Source: Eisenbergiella porci (lineage in GTDB: Bacteria; Bacillota; Clostridia; Lachnospirales; Lachnospiraceae). From it: 33,563 nt of DNA. A program made the position numbers and the translations under genes. Numbering within the stretch: the stretch's first letter is position 1; the number at the start of each line of letters is the position of its first letter. Below, piece after piece: positions 6,125 to 13,520 of this stretch. The notes below the pieces were generated by a model, which saw only the letters and a program-made list of their open reading frames with translations, did no database searches and was not told the DNA's origin. Location of the stretch: contig NZ_VUMI01000062.1 in assembly GCF_009696275.1 (NCBI RefSeq), forward strand, positions 1 to 33,563, written 5' to 3'.

Positions 6125-7291
6125 TTAGCCTGATAATCCCTTTTTCCTATTGATGTATAACACTGCCAACCCAACTCCCAAAAAGGTCACGGATAAAATC
6201 AGAGATACAATAATGCTCCAGCTCATGCAAGAGATACTAAATCCGCAAATTCTGTACAATTCATTTCCTAAAAAGTATTGCCGAAAATCGGTCATTCTCA
6301 CAGGCATAAAATTTGTGAACCAGTGGTTTACAGGATAAAGATATACCTGATTAAAAATCACAAGCATCACCAGAAAAAATACCACGACAGAGGCACCAGT
6401 CAAAATATTCTTTAAAATAATTGTAACAATCAGTGCCAAACTAATCATGAAGATCAGTACCACATACCCTCTAAGCAGATTTAATAAAAATTGTTGTAGG
6501 TAAGTAATATTGTACAGAGAAAAAAAGGTCCTTACATTGCTCTGGATTGGCTGACTCGCCCCATCAAAACCAAAAGGTAACATTACAATAACAAAATATA
6601 TTGCCATACTGCATACATAAAGAACGGTTGCTGTCATATAAGCAGCTATAATTCTCGCCATATCCAACTGCCGCTTTCCGTATCTACTGGAACGTATCAG
6701 TTCCTCCATCCGCACCGTCGGGTCACGTCCAAACAACGGTAATACAAGAACCGATATAATAATAACAATTAGGAAAACAAAGTTCCCCATCTTTTCCGCT
6801 AACGCTTTCCACCCTTCAGCGTACTCCATAGATAAGGCAGACAATGATTCCGCCCTATCCATAAAACTCGCTATTTCCTCATTTGTATAACCCTTTTTAG
6901 TATCCTGTAAAAGATTTTCATAAATTGTTTCTGCTCTTATCTGGAAAAACTGCTCCATTTCATCATCAGATAATTCATCTAAGCTTTTTCCTTCATAGTT
7001 GCTGGATATTAATTCCATAATATTGTCACCATTCAAATAGCCATATAGGTTTGCATCCTCCCGCAGGCTTTCCATACATTCCTTATCCAGATAAAGCCCT
7101 TTGGAAGTGTTTCTCGCACCCGACAGATTATCCTGCCAGGTGACTGTAATTCCTTGTACGCCTCGCACATTATATCTATCCAAATTCCTTTGACTATCAT
7201 AAATGGAAACAACAAGAACAAATACCAGAAATCCTAATAGAATTACCCTGCTTATCATCCGTTTACACTCTAATATTGTAATCTTCATCAC
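6125..7291 (-). CDS. ABC-2 type permease, subunit B (first copy)
   Basis: A 388-residue membrane protein starting M-M-K-I-T-I-L-E. A membrane helix at about 12-30 is followed by a charged external domain to about residue 170, then hydrophobic segments near 172-190, 218-240, 263-295, 298-318 and 358-380. It contains R-S-S-R-Y-G-K-R-Q-L-D and F-F-S-L-Y-N-I-T-Y-L-Q-Q-F, shared with the 4176-5333 paralogue. It lies ten bases after permease A and probably forms a heteromeric channel with it, powered by the ATPase at 9183-10070. The substrate is not shown by the sequence; an antimicrobial peptide is a guess from the linked two-component system and lipoprotein. Confidence 0.8.
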   Translation of the reverse strand: MMKITILECKRMISRVILLGFLVFVLVVSIYDSQRNLDRYNVRGVQGITVTWQDNLSGARNTSKGLYLDKECMESLREDANLYGYLNGDNIMELISSNYEGKSLDELSDDEMEQFFQIRAETIYENLLQDTKKGYTNEEIASFMDRAESLSALSMEYAEGWKALAEKMGNFVFLIVIIISVLVLPLFGRDPTVRMEELIRSSRYGKRQLDMARIIAAYMTATVLYVCSMAIYFVIVMLPFGFDGASQPIQSNVRTFFSLYNITYLQQFLLNLLRGYVVLIFMISLALIVTIILKNILTGASVVVFFLVMLVIFNQVYLYPVNHWFTNFMPVRMTDFRQYFLGNELYRICGFSISCMSWSIIVSLILSVTFLGVGLAVLYINRKKGLSG

Positions 7292-7301
7292 ATCACCACC
7301 G

Positions 7302-8504
7302 TTAGTTTATATGATATTTTTTATAAGACAGTTTCGTACCGATGTATAAGATCACCACATACAGCACAGTTAAAACAAGGACAACGACAAAATAAGGTAC
7401 TGCTGCATTTCCTATGAATATATATCTCTTAATCAGGTTGTCGTTCTCGAAGTTCATCGGACTGATCAGTTCAATTGTACCGTACATATCTTTCGTCCGC
7501 ATAATCATAAATACTGCTATGGCGGAGAGAACAGCTGCAAGTTTTACATTTTTAAGTTTTATCGAAAACAACATGACTAAATTCGCTACAACAAGCGTTC
7601 CCAGTAATCCGCCTACAAACATGATAAGCAGTCCGTCACCAATTGTCATATTATACAGACTGTCAAACCACAGCATTTGAGCCGATACATTCCATCCAGC
7701 CAAAGTACCAATCAATCCGTTCATAATCAGTTGAACACCTAAATAAATCAAATATACGCTTACAGCAAACAGATTCCCTGCAATCCACCTCGCATTCAAA
7801 TTCATTTTTCTTCCATATCTGGAGGAAAGTGTCAACTCTGTAACACCACCCGTATTATCTTTTGAAAACAAACCAGCCAATGTAAATGCCAGCATGATAA
7901 ACACCAGACTGTAATCCTTAATATACCAGGACCTGAGATTAGCCAGTCCTTGATAATATCCAGTCACAAAAGGAGTTTTTAAATTGTCTGCCTTTCTATT
8001 CATAACAAGGAGCTGTTCATCAGAATAGAACCCATTATCCGCTAAATGTTCTTTTACTGTTTCCTTATAAGTTGTATAAAACATCTCCTCCGATTCCAAA
8101 AAATCGTAATCCAAGCCCACCTTGTCATTCCCATTTGACATATATGGTCCAAAATAAGCGTAATTAATAAAGTAATTAGGAACCATATACTTTGTCATGC
8201 CACCAGTTCCTAAATATCCTCTATGCTCCGCTAAATATGCCTTATCAAAGCTACTATTGTAACTGGTTATCAGATTTTGTATATACTCCCCGTCCATGAC
8301 TCCTTCCAGTTCTTCAGATGCATCCTTCAATGCCCTGTAAGACGCAAGACCTTCCACAATCTCTCCCTGACTGTCTATTGACCGATACTGCAGGTTTAAA
8401 TATACGAAAAGATGCAAAATTGCCACAGTACACATGGCAATAACTGCCACGCCAGCTATCTTATTCCACAACTTTCGATATTCCATCCATATTTGTTTTT
8501 TCAT
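7302..8504 (-). CDS. ABC-2 type permease, subunit A (first copy, intact)
   Basis: A 400-residue membrane protein with its first helix at about 16-36, an external domain of about 160 residues, then five or six helices starting near residue 198. It contains S-S-R-Y-G-R-K-M-N in the first cytoplasmic loop, the same place as the R-Y-G-K motif of subunit B, and ends S-Y-K-K-Y-H-I-N. Its C-terminal half is the parent of the chimeric gene at 5375-6064. It lies between the lipoprotein and permease B with short gaps, in one operon. It is the only intact A subunit in the window and so is probably essential for the transporter. Confidence 0.8.
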   Translation of the reverse strand: MKKQIWMEYRKLWNKIAGVAVIAMCTVAILHLFVYLNLQYRSIDSQGEIVEGLASYRALKDASEELEGVMDGEYIQNLITSYNSSFDKAYLAEHRGYLGTGGMTKYMVPNYFINYAYFGPYMSNGNDKVGLDYDFLESEEMFYTTYKETVKEHLADNGFYSDEQLLVMNRKADNLKTPFVTGYYQGLANLRSWYIKDYSLVFIMLAFTLAGLFSKDNTGGVTELTLSSRYGRKMNLNARWIAGNLFAVSVYLIYLGVQLIMNGLIGTLAGWNVSAQMLWFDSLYNMTIGDGLLIMFVGGLLGTLVVANLVMLFSIKLKNVKLAAVLSAIAVFMIMRTKDMYGTIELISPMNFENDNLIKRYIFIGNAAVPYFVVVLVLTVLYVVILYIGTKLSYKKYHIN

Positions 8505-8521
8505 CTTATCGCCCCTTCTTA

Positions 8522-9181
8522 CTAATTTGTTTTGTAGCTGCTACCATGATACAACACCTCCCAATCAGAGCCTTTTCCTTCCCTGACGAGAATGAGATAC
8601 TGCCAGCTTCCATTGTTGCTGAATTCGCAGAGGAATATGTTATCTGCGTCATATCCACTTGCAACTCCTTTGTCTTCATCTTCATAGATAGCAGTCATCT
8701 TAGGGTCGACGCATGACCATACTTCACTTTCCAAATTGAGTGTATCTCTTACATAAGCCCCTGCTACTTCAAATGCTTCATTCAATTCCCTTGAGTCAAA
8801 TCTGGATGTGTAATCATTACTGTCACCGATTTTATAATTATAGTTTTCCTCATTCGGAAGCTCTACCATTGTATAATTTCCAAGAGAGGAAGTTCCTTTT
8901 TCTCTCTCAGCCCGATAGTCCGCCAGCTCTTCCTCAATATTTTCTGCCGCATCTGTACCCTCTGTAGTCTGGAGCTGTGACTGGCTGCTCTCTTCCGTCT
9001 GCGAGGTCTCGGTATCTGTCTTACTCTCCTGTTCCCCTGCATTATGGTCAACATCTTCTATATCCTCGGAAGTAATGTTGTTTAATCCTTTATTTATATC
9101 ATTATCATTTGAACCACACCCTGTCATAAATGCCAAAACAAGCATTCCCGCCGCCAATAACTTTACCTGATTTTTTTTCAT
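8522..9181 (-). CDS. Secreted lipoprotein of the ABC module
   Basis: A 219-residue protein with a lipoprotein signal peptide: basic N-terminus, hydrophobic core, and lipobox F-M-T-G-C with Cys22 as the lipidation site. Residues about 25-95 are a low-complexity Ser/Thr/Glu/Gln linker. The remainder is a small globular domain containing W-S-C-V-D-P-K and W-Q-Y-L-I-L-V-R-E-G-K-G-S-D-W. It starts one base after the stop of the ABC ATPase, so translation is coupled. No named family is recognised. Lipoproteins in lantibiotic immunity operons bind the peptide outside the cell; a similar capture role is possible but inferred. Confidence 0.75.
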   Translation of the reverse strand: MKKNQVKLLAAGMLVLAFMTGCGSNDNDINKGLNNITSEDIEDVDHNAGEQESKTDTETSQTEESSQSQLQTTEGTDAAENIEEELADYRAEREKGTSSLGNYTMVELPNEENYNYKIGDSNDYTSRFDSRELNEAFEVAGAYVRDTLNLESEVWSCVDPKMTAIYEDEDKGVASGYDADNIFLCEFSNNGSWQYLILVREGKGSDWEVLYHGSSYKTN

Positions 9182-9182
9182 G

Positions 9183-10070
9183 TCACTTCACTCCTTTTTG
9201 TTTTTCATTGACAAATATATAGTAATCTTCCAAAGTTGGTATTACAGACCTACATTCAATGTTCGGAAGTTGATCTCCCACAAAGCGAATTTGAACATCC
9301 TTTCCTGCTTGTTTAATATGGATGACCGCCCTCTCACCGCTTATGGTATTTACCATATCCTGCCCAACAGTTGCCTCCCACACTTTGCCAGCCGCTCCTT
9401 CTACCAGTTGTTCGATATTGCCGTTCTCTGTAATTTCCCCTTTTCTAATTACAATTAGCTGATTCGCAATAGCTTCTATATCTGATACAATATGCGTAGA
9501 AAGCAGGATTATTTTCTCTTTTGCCATGTTGCTTAGTATATTGGAAAACCTTATCCTCTCTTTGGGATCAAGTCCTGCCGTTGGCTCATCCAGTATCAGG
9601 ATTTCAGGATCATTCAATATCGCCTGTGCAATGCCAATCCTTCTTTTCATTCCCCCGGAAAAAGTCCTCACTTTCTTATTTGCAACATCAGACAGATTAA
9701 CAAATTCCAACACTTCCGGGATTTTTACTTTCAATTTATCTGCCGGGATTCCTTTCAGTGTACCCATATAATTCAGGAAGTCCGTTGCAGTAAAACTGGG
9801 ATATACACTGTAATCCTGTGGCATATATCCAACTAAATTACGATAATTTTCATTTATCTCAATGATATTTTTTCCACCATACAGAACGCTGCCGCTGGTA
9901 GGGAAATCTACCGTGGTGAGAATCCTCATGAGGGTACTTTTTCCTGCGCCATTTTCACCTAAGAGTCCATACACCCCTTGTTCCAGCTTAAAATTCACAT
10001 CTTTTAGTGCTTCTTTTTTTCGATAGGACTTGCATAGATGCGTTACCTCCAATTCCATCCTTGGCTCCAT
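9183..10070 (-). CDS. ABC transporter ATP-binding protein
   Basis: A 295-residue nucleotide-binding subunit. Walker A is G-E-N-G-A-G-K-S (38-45), the Q-loop is near M-P-Q-D (83-86), the signature is S-G-G-M-K-R-R (138-144), Walker B is L-I-L-D-E-P (158-163), and the H-loop is L-S-T-H near 190. The family is the single-domain drug/lantibiotic exporter ATPase type (COG1131, BcrA/CcmA-like). The last 90 residues are an extra domain. GGAGG lies seven bases before the ATG. It leads the operon ATPase, lipoprotein, permease A, permease B, damaged A', B', winged-helix. Upstream are a terminator and a set of ACAACT boxes, suggesting control by the linked response regulator. Confidence 0.92.
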   Translation of the reverse strand: MEPRMELEVTHLCKSYRKKEALKDVNFKLEQGVYGLLGENGAGKSTLMRILTTVDFPTSGSVLYGGKNIIEINENYRNLVGYMPQDYSVYPSFTATDFLNYMGTLKGIPADKLKVKIPEVLEFVNLSDVANKKVRTFSGGMKRRIGIAQAILNDPEILILDEPTAGLDPKERIRFSNILSNMAKEKIILLSTHIVSDIEAIANQLIVIRKGEITENGNIEQLVEGAAGKVWEATVGQDMVNTISGERAVIHIKQAGKDVQIRFVGDQLPNIECRSVIPTLEDYYIFVNEKQKGVK

Positions 10071-10100
10071 TTTTTTACCTCCACATTGTATTTCCCATCA

Positions 10101-10140
10101 AAAAAACACTCAGATAGGATATTTATATTCTATCTGAGTG
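10101..10140 (-). terminator. Intrinsic terminator after sensor operon
   Basis: Perfect 11-bp arms CACTCAGATAG (10107-10117) and CTATCTGAGTG (10130-10140) are followed by six Ts on the minus strand. It separates the two-component operon from the ABC operon. If the ABC promoter lies to its right, the hairpin would sit in the ABC leader and could act as an attenuator. Confidence 0.8.
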
Positions 10141-10160
10141 ATGCGACTTACTTTCGGTAA

Positions 10161-10199
10161 AGTTTTGTCAAAGTTGTAAAATAGTTGTGTTATAGTTGT
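10161..10199 (-). promoter_or_regulatory. Direct-repeat operator for the ABC operon
   Basis: On the minus strand ACAACT occurs three times at exactly 11-base steps (plus-strand AGTTGT at 10172, 10183, 10194), with a degenerate fourth unit at 10161. OmpR-type regulators typically bind direct repeats of this period on one DNA face. A matching pair lies at the promoter of the linked regulator. A TTGACA overlaps the last unit, but no good -10 is visible. Confidence 0.6.
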
Positions 10200-10213
10200 A
10201 ATTTTTTCTATTT

Positions 10214-10987
10214 CTACTTTATCAATAATTGATAGTCAATACAGTCATAACTGTTTTCAAACCCAATCGACATGCTATATGAATTCTCCTGAGCATATAA
10301 TTGGCTTTCTTTTATTGCAATTTGGGTTCTTATTTCTCCAGAATCAATTTCATCATCCGATACTTGCAAACCAGCCAGTTCCACAAAAAGCCGTAATCTA
10401 TTATCTGGCCATTTTTTCGGCAATTCTTCATTCAGCGTTATTTCCGCACCCCACACCTTTCCTGTGACAGCATTTAAGTATAGTATCGCACTCATAGATT
10501 GATTGGAATACGTCACTGTCCAAAAACTAAAATACGCATCCAGCCGTTCTCCGGTATCTTTTTTCTGCTCACCTACACCTAACTCTGCGCTTACAGAATA
10601 GGATGCCGCATCCTTTTCTTCACCTATTTCCATTTCAACCAGCCATTTTTCTCCGTTCTTAATTGCTTCCTCCATTGAAATCTGCCCTGTCACCCGGTCA
10701 TGCAATATCACTCCGGTACGATTGTTCCAGCTCTGTATTGCCTCCTCTACCTGCTTCGTAGTAAGGAAATATAATTTGTCTTCAATGTCTCCACTCACGA
10801 CACTTTCATCACCATGTTCCCATCCTTCCCATTCCCGGACCGGTGATTCCACTTCTATCCTTCCCCGCTCTGTCAACAATTGTGTTTCCCTGATTCTCAA
10901 TATATAATTCATAGCTGCCATACTTCCAAAGATGAATAAAACAGCAAATATTAGGGAGATAAAGGTGTATTTGTATTTTCTTATCAT
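10214..10987 (-). CDS. Membrane-anchored accessory protein of the two-component operon
   Basis: A 257-residue protein with one N-terminal membrane helix (about 9-30) and a large outside domain. The domain has an A-I-L-Y-L-N-A-V-T-G-K-V-W-G-A segment and a repeat-like D-R-V-T-G-Q-I-S segment, reminiscent of PepSY-like folds; this is only suggestive. It overlaps the end of the kinase gene by four bases (ATGA), so it is co-translated with it. A role modulating the kinase or binding its ligand is inference from operon position. It is followed by a strong terminator. Confidence 0.65.
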   Translation of the reverse strand: MIRKYKYTFISLIFAVLFIFGSMAAMNYILRIRETQLLTERGRIEVESPVREWEGWEHGDESVVSGDIEDKLYFLTTKQVEEAIQSWNNRTGVILHDRVTGQISMEEAIKNGEKWLVEMEIGEEKDAASYSVSAELGVGEQKKDTGERLDAYFSFWTVTYSNQSMSAILYLNAVTGKVWGAEITLNEELPKKWPDNRLRLFVELAGLQVSDDEIDSGEIRTQIAIKESQLYAQENSYSMSIGFENSYDCIDYQLLIK

Positions 10988-12372
10988 TCATCTTCTCCCT
11001 TCTGCATAAAACTTAGATATATTCTGGTTCCGTTCTTTCCGTCACTGTCTATCTTCATTCTAGCTCCATGAATATCAACAACTTTAGACACAAGTGCCAT
11101 TCCCAAACCTGCTCCATGTTGTTTTCTTGCTCTTGACTTGTCAACCAGATAGAAAGCCTCCGTAATCCGCCCTAATTCCTCCGGTGGGATACCCTTTCCA
11201 TTATCCTCCAGACAGATTTGATAAATACTGCCATTTGCTTTTCCTGTGACCCATATATCTTTACAATCCGCCTTTATTGAATTGTCCACCAGATTCAGTA
11301 TCATAGTCTTGAACAGGTCATAATCCACTTTGATCCTCCCATCTGCCATTTCCATATGAAATCTCACTTCACGTTTTTGGCAAACAGGCTCTATTCCTTG
11401 CTTTAGACTTGCAAAGATTTCCTTAACAGACATTTCTTCCAGAGAAAAATCCTGCTTGTCCATCACAAATAAATCCATCAGTTTCAAGGACAGCGACTCT
11501 AGTCTCATGCCTTCATTCAAGATATATTCCGCTGCACTTTTTACCTGATCTCTTGGCATATCTTTCTGATACAGCATGTCGGCATACCCAATTACCGATG
11601 TCAGGGGGGTTTTCAGTTCATGCGCAAAATTAGCTGCAAAATTTTCCTTTTGCCTTGCCACATCTGACAATTTTACAATTGTTTCCTCCACCTGCTCCGC
11701 CATCTGATTAAAGTCGGCTGCCAATTCACTAACTTCATCCTTTCCCTTTACAGGGATTCTTTCAGAATACTTTCCTCCTGCAATTCGCCTTGCTGCTGTC
11801 CCCACTTCCTTTATGGACGCTGTGATTGCCTTAGTTAACAGAATAATTACTGGAAAACTAATGCATAAAAAACTTAGATATATTTTTTGAAAATATGTAA
11901 TCATATCTTTTTGATTCTTTATCACAGAACTTATATCTGTCTGCGTAATCAGATACATCTCGTTTCCGCCCTGACTGATATAATCACATACAAAAATATA
12001 GCCTTCTCCCTCTTTTTCATAAATCTGAAATGATATCCTATCATCTTCTCTTTCGTCAAGAGCAATCCCCTCTGGCAATAATGCCATATTTGAAAAGAAA
12101 TATTCTCCATCTATTCCATAAACAGCAATCGGAACTGTAAAATTTTTTGCAATAGCGGCACGCTCTGCTTCTCTTTCTGAAAAGAAATCCGGCTCTGCAT
12201 ACAGAATGGACTGCAAAATATATTTATTATATTGAAACTCCTGAAAGGCAAGTTCTTTTTCCTGTTCGATTGCGTTCCCATAAGCATAATTTATCAACAG
12301 ATACCCTACAATTTGAAAGGTAATGCTGAATATAACTACAAAGCACAGAAATATTTTATGAAATAATTTCAT
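10984..12372 (-). CDS. Sensor histidine kinase
   Basis: A 462-residue kinase. Helices at about 7-29 and 162-180 frame an external sensor of about 130 residues. HAMP covers about 180-233, and the phospho-accepting H251 lies in F-A-H-E-L-K-T-P-L-T-S-V. The ATPase domain has an N-box (L-V-D-N-S-I-K-A), G1 (D-N-G-K-G-I-P) and G2 (G-A-G-L-G-M-A-L). It overlaps the response regulator by four bases and the accessory gene by four bases. The large sensor domain implies detection of something outside the cell rather than within the membrane. Its signal is probably the substrate of the neighbouring ABC transporter; this is inference. Confidence 0.92.
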   Translation of the reverse strand: MKLFHKIFLCFVVIFSITFQIVGYLLINYAYGNAIEQEKELAFQEFQYNKYILQSILYAEPDFFSEREAERAAIAKNFTVPIAVYGIDGEYFFSNMALLPEGIALDEREDDRISFQIYEKEGEGYIFVCDYISQGGNEMYLITQTDISSVIKNQKDMITYFQKIYLSFLCISFPVIILLTKAITASIKEVGTAARRIAGGKYSERIPVKGKDEVSELAADFNQMAEQVEETIVKLSDVARQKENFAANFAHELKTPLTSVIGYADMLYQKDMPRDQVKSAAEYILNEGMRLESLSLKLMDLFVMDKQDFSLEEMSVKEIFASLKQGIEPVCQKREVRFHMEMADGRIKVDYDLFKTMILNLVDNSIKADCKDIWVTGKANGSIYQICLEDNGKGIPPEELGRITEAFYLVDKSRARKQHGAGLGMALVSKVVDIHGARMKIDSDGKNGTRIYLSFMQKGEDE

Positions 12373-13025
12373 TGTCCTTCCTCCAGTCGATATCCTATCC
12401 GAAACACAGTCTTAATATATTTCTCCCAATTCAATTTCCTTCTAAGCCGCTGGATATGAGAATCCAAAGTCCGGGTATCTCCCATAAACACCTCACCCCA
12501 GATCTTCTCATACAACCTGTCCCGATATAATGCAACATTTTTGTTCTGTACCAGCTCCACTAATAAATCAAATTCCTTTACCGTCAAATCTACAACTATT
12601 CCATTCTTACTAACTGTCCGTGAAACCATATCAATTTCCACATCTGCAAATGTCAGTTTTTTGTTTACTTTGCCATACCTTCTAAGTAAAGACTCCACTC
12701 TGGCAATCAATTCTCCTACTTGGAACGGTTTCACAATATAATCATCTGCTCCGAGCCTTAACCCTCTAATACGCTCCTCCACATTTCCCTTTGCTGTGAT
12801 AAAAATTACAGGAGTTCCTAATGGTTTGATATACTCCAATAATTCATAGCCATTGATTTCCGGCAACATAATATCCAGCAAAATCAAATCATAAGGGTAC
12901 TTTTCTATGTAATCTGCTCCCGCTTTTCCATCATATGCACAGACGCAATCATAGCCTTCTGCTATTAGATTGATTTTTATTAAATTAGCAATCGCCTCAT
13001 CATCTTCTACAATTAAAATGTTCAT
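12369..13025 (-). CDS. OmpR/PhoB-family response regulator
   Basis: A 218-residue regulator. The receiver domain has acidic pocket residues E7-D8-D9 and phospho-acceptor D51 in L-L-D-I-M-L-P, then I-T-A-K-G and a P-F-Q-V-G-E-L-type lysine-bearing loop. The winged helix covers about 125-215 (L-T-V-K-E-F-D-L-L-V-E-L, R-T-L-D-S-H-I-Q-R-L-R-R-K-L, I-G-Y-R-L). It is first in the operon with the kinase. A -10 box and two ACAACT-like boxes upstream suggest autoregulation, and similar boxes precede the ABC operon. Confidence 0.93.
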   Translation of the reverse strand: MNILIVEDDEAIANLIKINLIAEGYDCVCAYDGKAGADYIEKYPYDLILLDIMLPEINGYELLEYIKPLGTPVIFITAKGNVEERIRGLRLGADDYIVKPFQVGELIARVESLLRRYGKVNKKLTFADVEIDMVSRTVSKNGIVVDLTVKEFDLLVELVQNKNVALYRDRLYEKIWGEVFMGDTRTLDSHIQRLRRKLNWEKYIKTVFRIGYRLEEGQ

Positions 13026-13050
13026 GTATAATTCCTCCCATTATAGTTCC

Positions 13051-13079
13051 ATTATACACCTTAGATGTGTCATAGTTGT
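13051..13079 (-). promoter_or_regulatory. Regulated promoter of the two-component operon
   Basis: On the minus strand a consensus TATAAT (13051-13056) has no -35 hexamer at 17 bases. That place holds ACAACT (13074-13079), followed 11 bases on by ACATCT (13063-13068). This is the layout of an activator-dependent OmpR-type promoter, and the boxes match those before the ABC operon. Confidence 0.6.
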
Positions 13080-13190
13080 GTAATTTTCACTTGTTTATTT
13101 CTGAAATTTCAAATACACTTCTTTAAACTGTTTATATACAGCCTTATTAACTTTGTTTTTCTCTGTTTTCTCTTTAAAGTGATTACTTCC

Positions 13191-13238
13191 CTGCATAGGT
13201 CACAGTGAACCATACCATAGTTCACCCGACCTACGCAG
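13191..13238. repeat. Two-part inverted repeat between transfer operon and cargo module
   Basis: CTGCATAGGTC (13191-13201) pairs with GACCTACGCAG (13228-13238) with one mismatch, and inside it GTGAAC (13205-13210) pairs with GTTCAC (13220-13225). No T-run follows on the minus strand. It lies just after the last transfer gene and before the two-component promoter region. It could be a terminator stem, a protein-binding site or a scar of cargo insertion. Confidence 0.6.
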
Positions 13239-13252
13239 TATCCCCTTGGTGC

Positions 13253-13504
13253 TTATTTTATAATTCTAAACAGCAGACTGCTCCTGCCACCATTTTCCCG
13301 CCATCTCTGTTCTTTTCTGATAAAACCACTCTGCTCCAAATCATGAATGGCTCTTTTCACCGTGCTGACCGAGAGATGCAGTTCCCTGGCAATGGTACCA
13401 ATTGCCGGGAAACAAACACCTTCTTTGTTGGCACGATCTTTCAGATACAGATATACAGATACGGCTCGGTGGGGTAGTTCTGCCTCATATATTTTTCTGT
13501 CTAC
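13253..13504 (-). pseudogene. Small HTH protein of the transfer operon, start codon apparently lost
   Basis: An intact 83-codon frame carries a winged/HTH domain: E-L-P-H-R-A-V-S-V-Y-L-Y-L-K-D-R-A, F-P-A-I-G-T-I-A-R-E-L-H-L-S-V-S-T-V-K-R-A-I, ending with G-G-R-S-S-L-L-F-R-I. This resembles small HTH_36-type proteins that close transfer operons. The expected start position, seven bases after GAGGAGG, reads GTA rather than GTG or ATG, and no ATG, GTG or TTG lies in frame before the domain. Translation may have been lost by one substitution, or may use a non-standard start. It follows VirD4 by 16 bases. Confidence 0.6.
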
Positions 13505-13520
13505 AGCGATACCTCCTCAC

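Noticed and set aside
7414-7680. Plus-strand 88-codon ORF in permease A
   Set aside because: Shadow frame of a membrane-protein gene.
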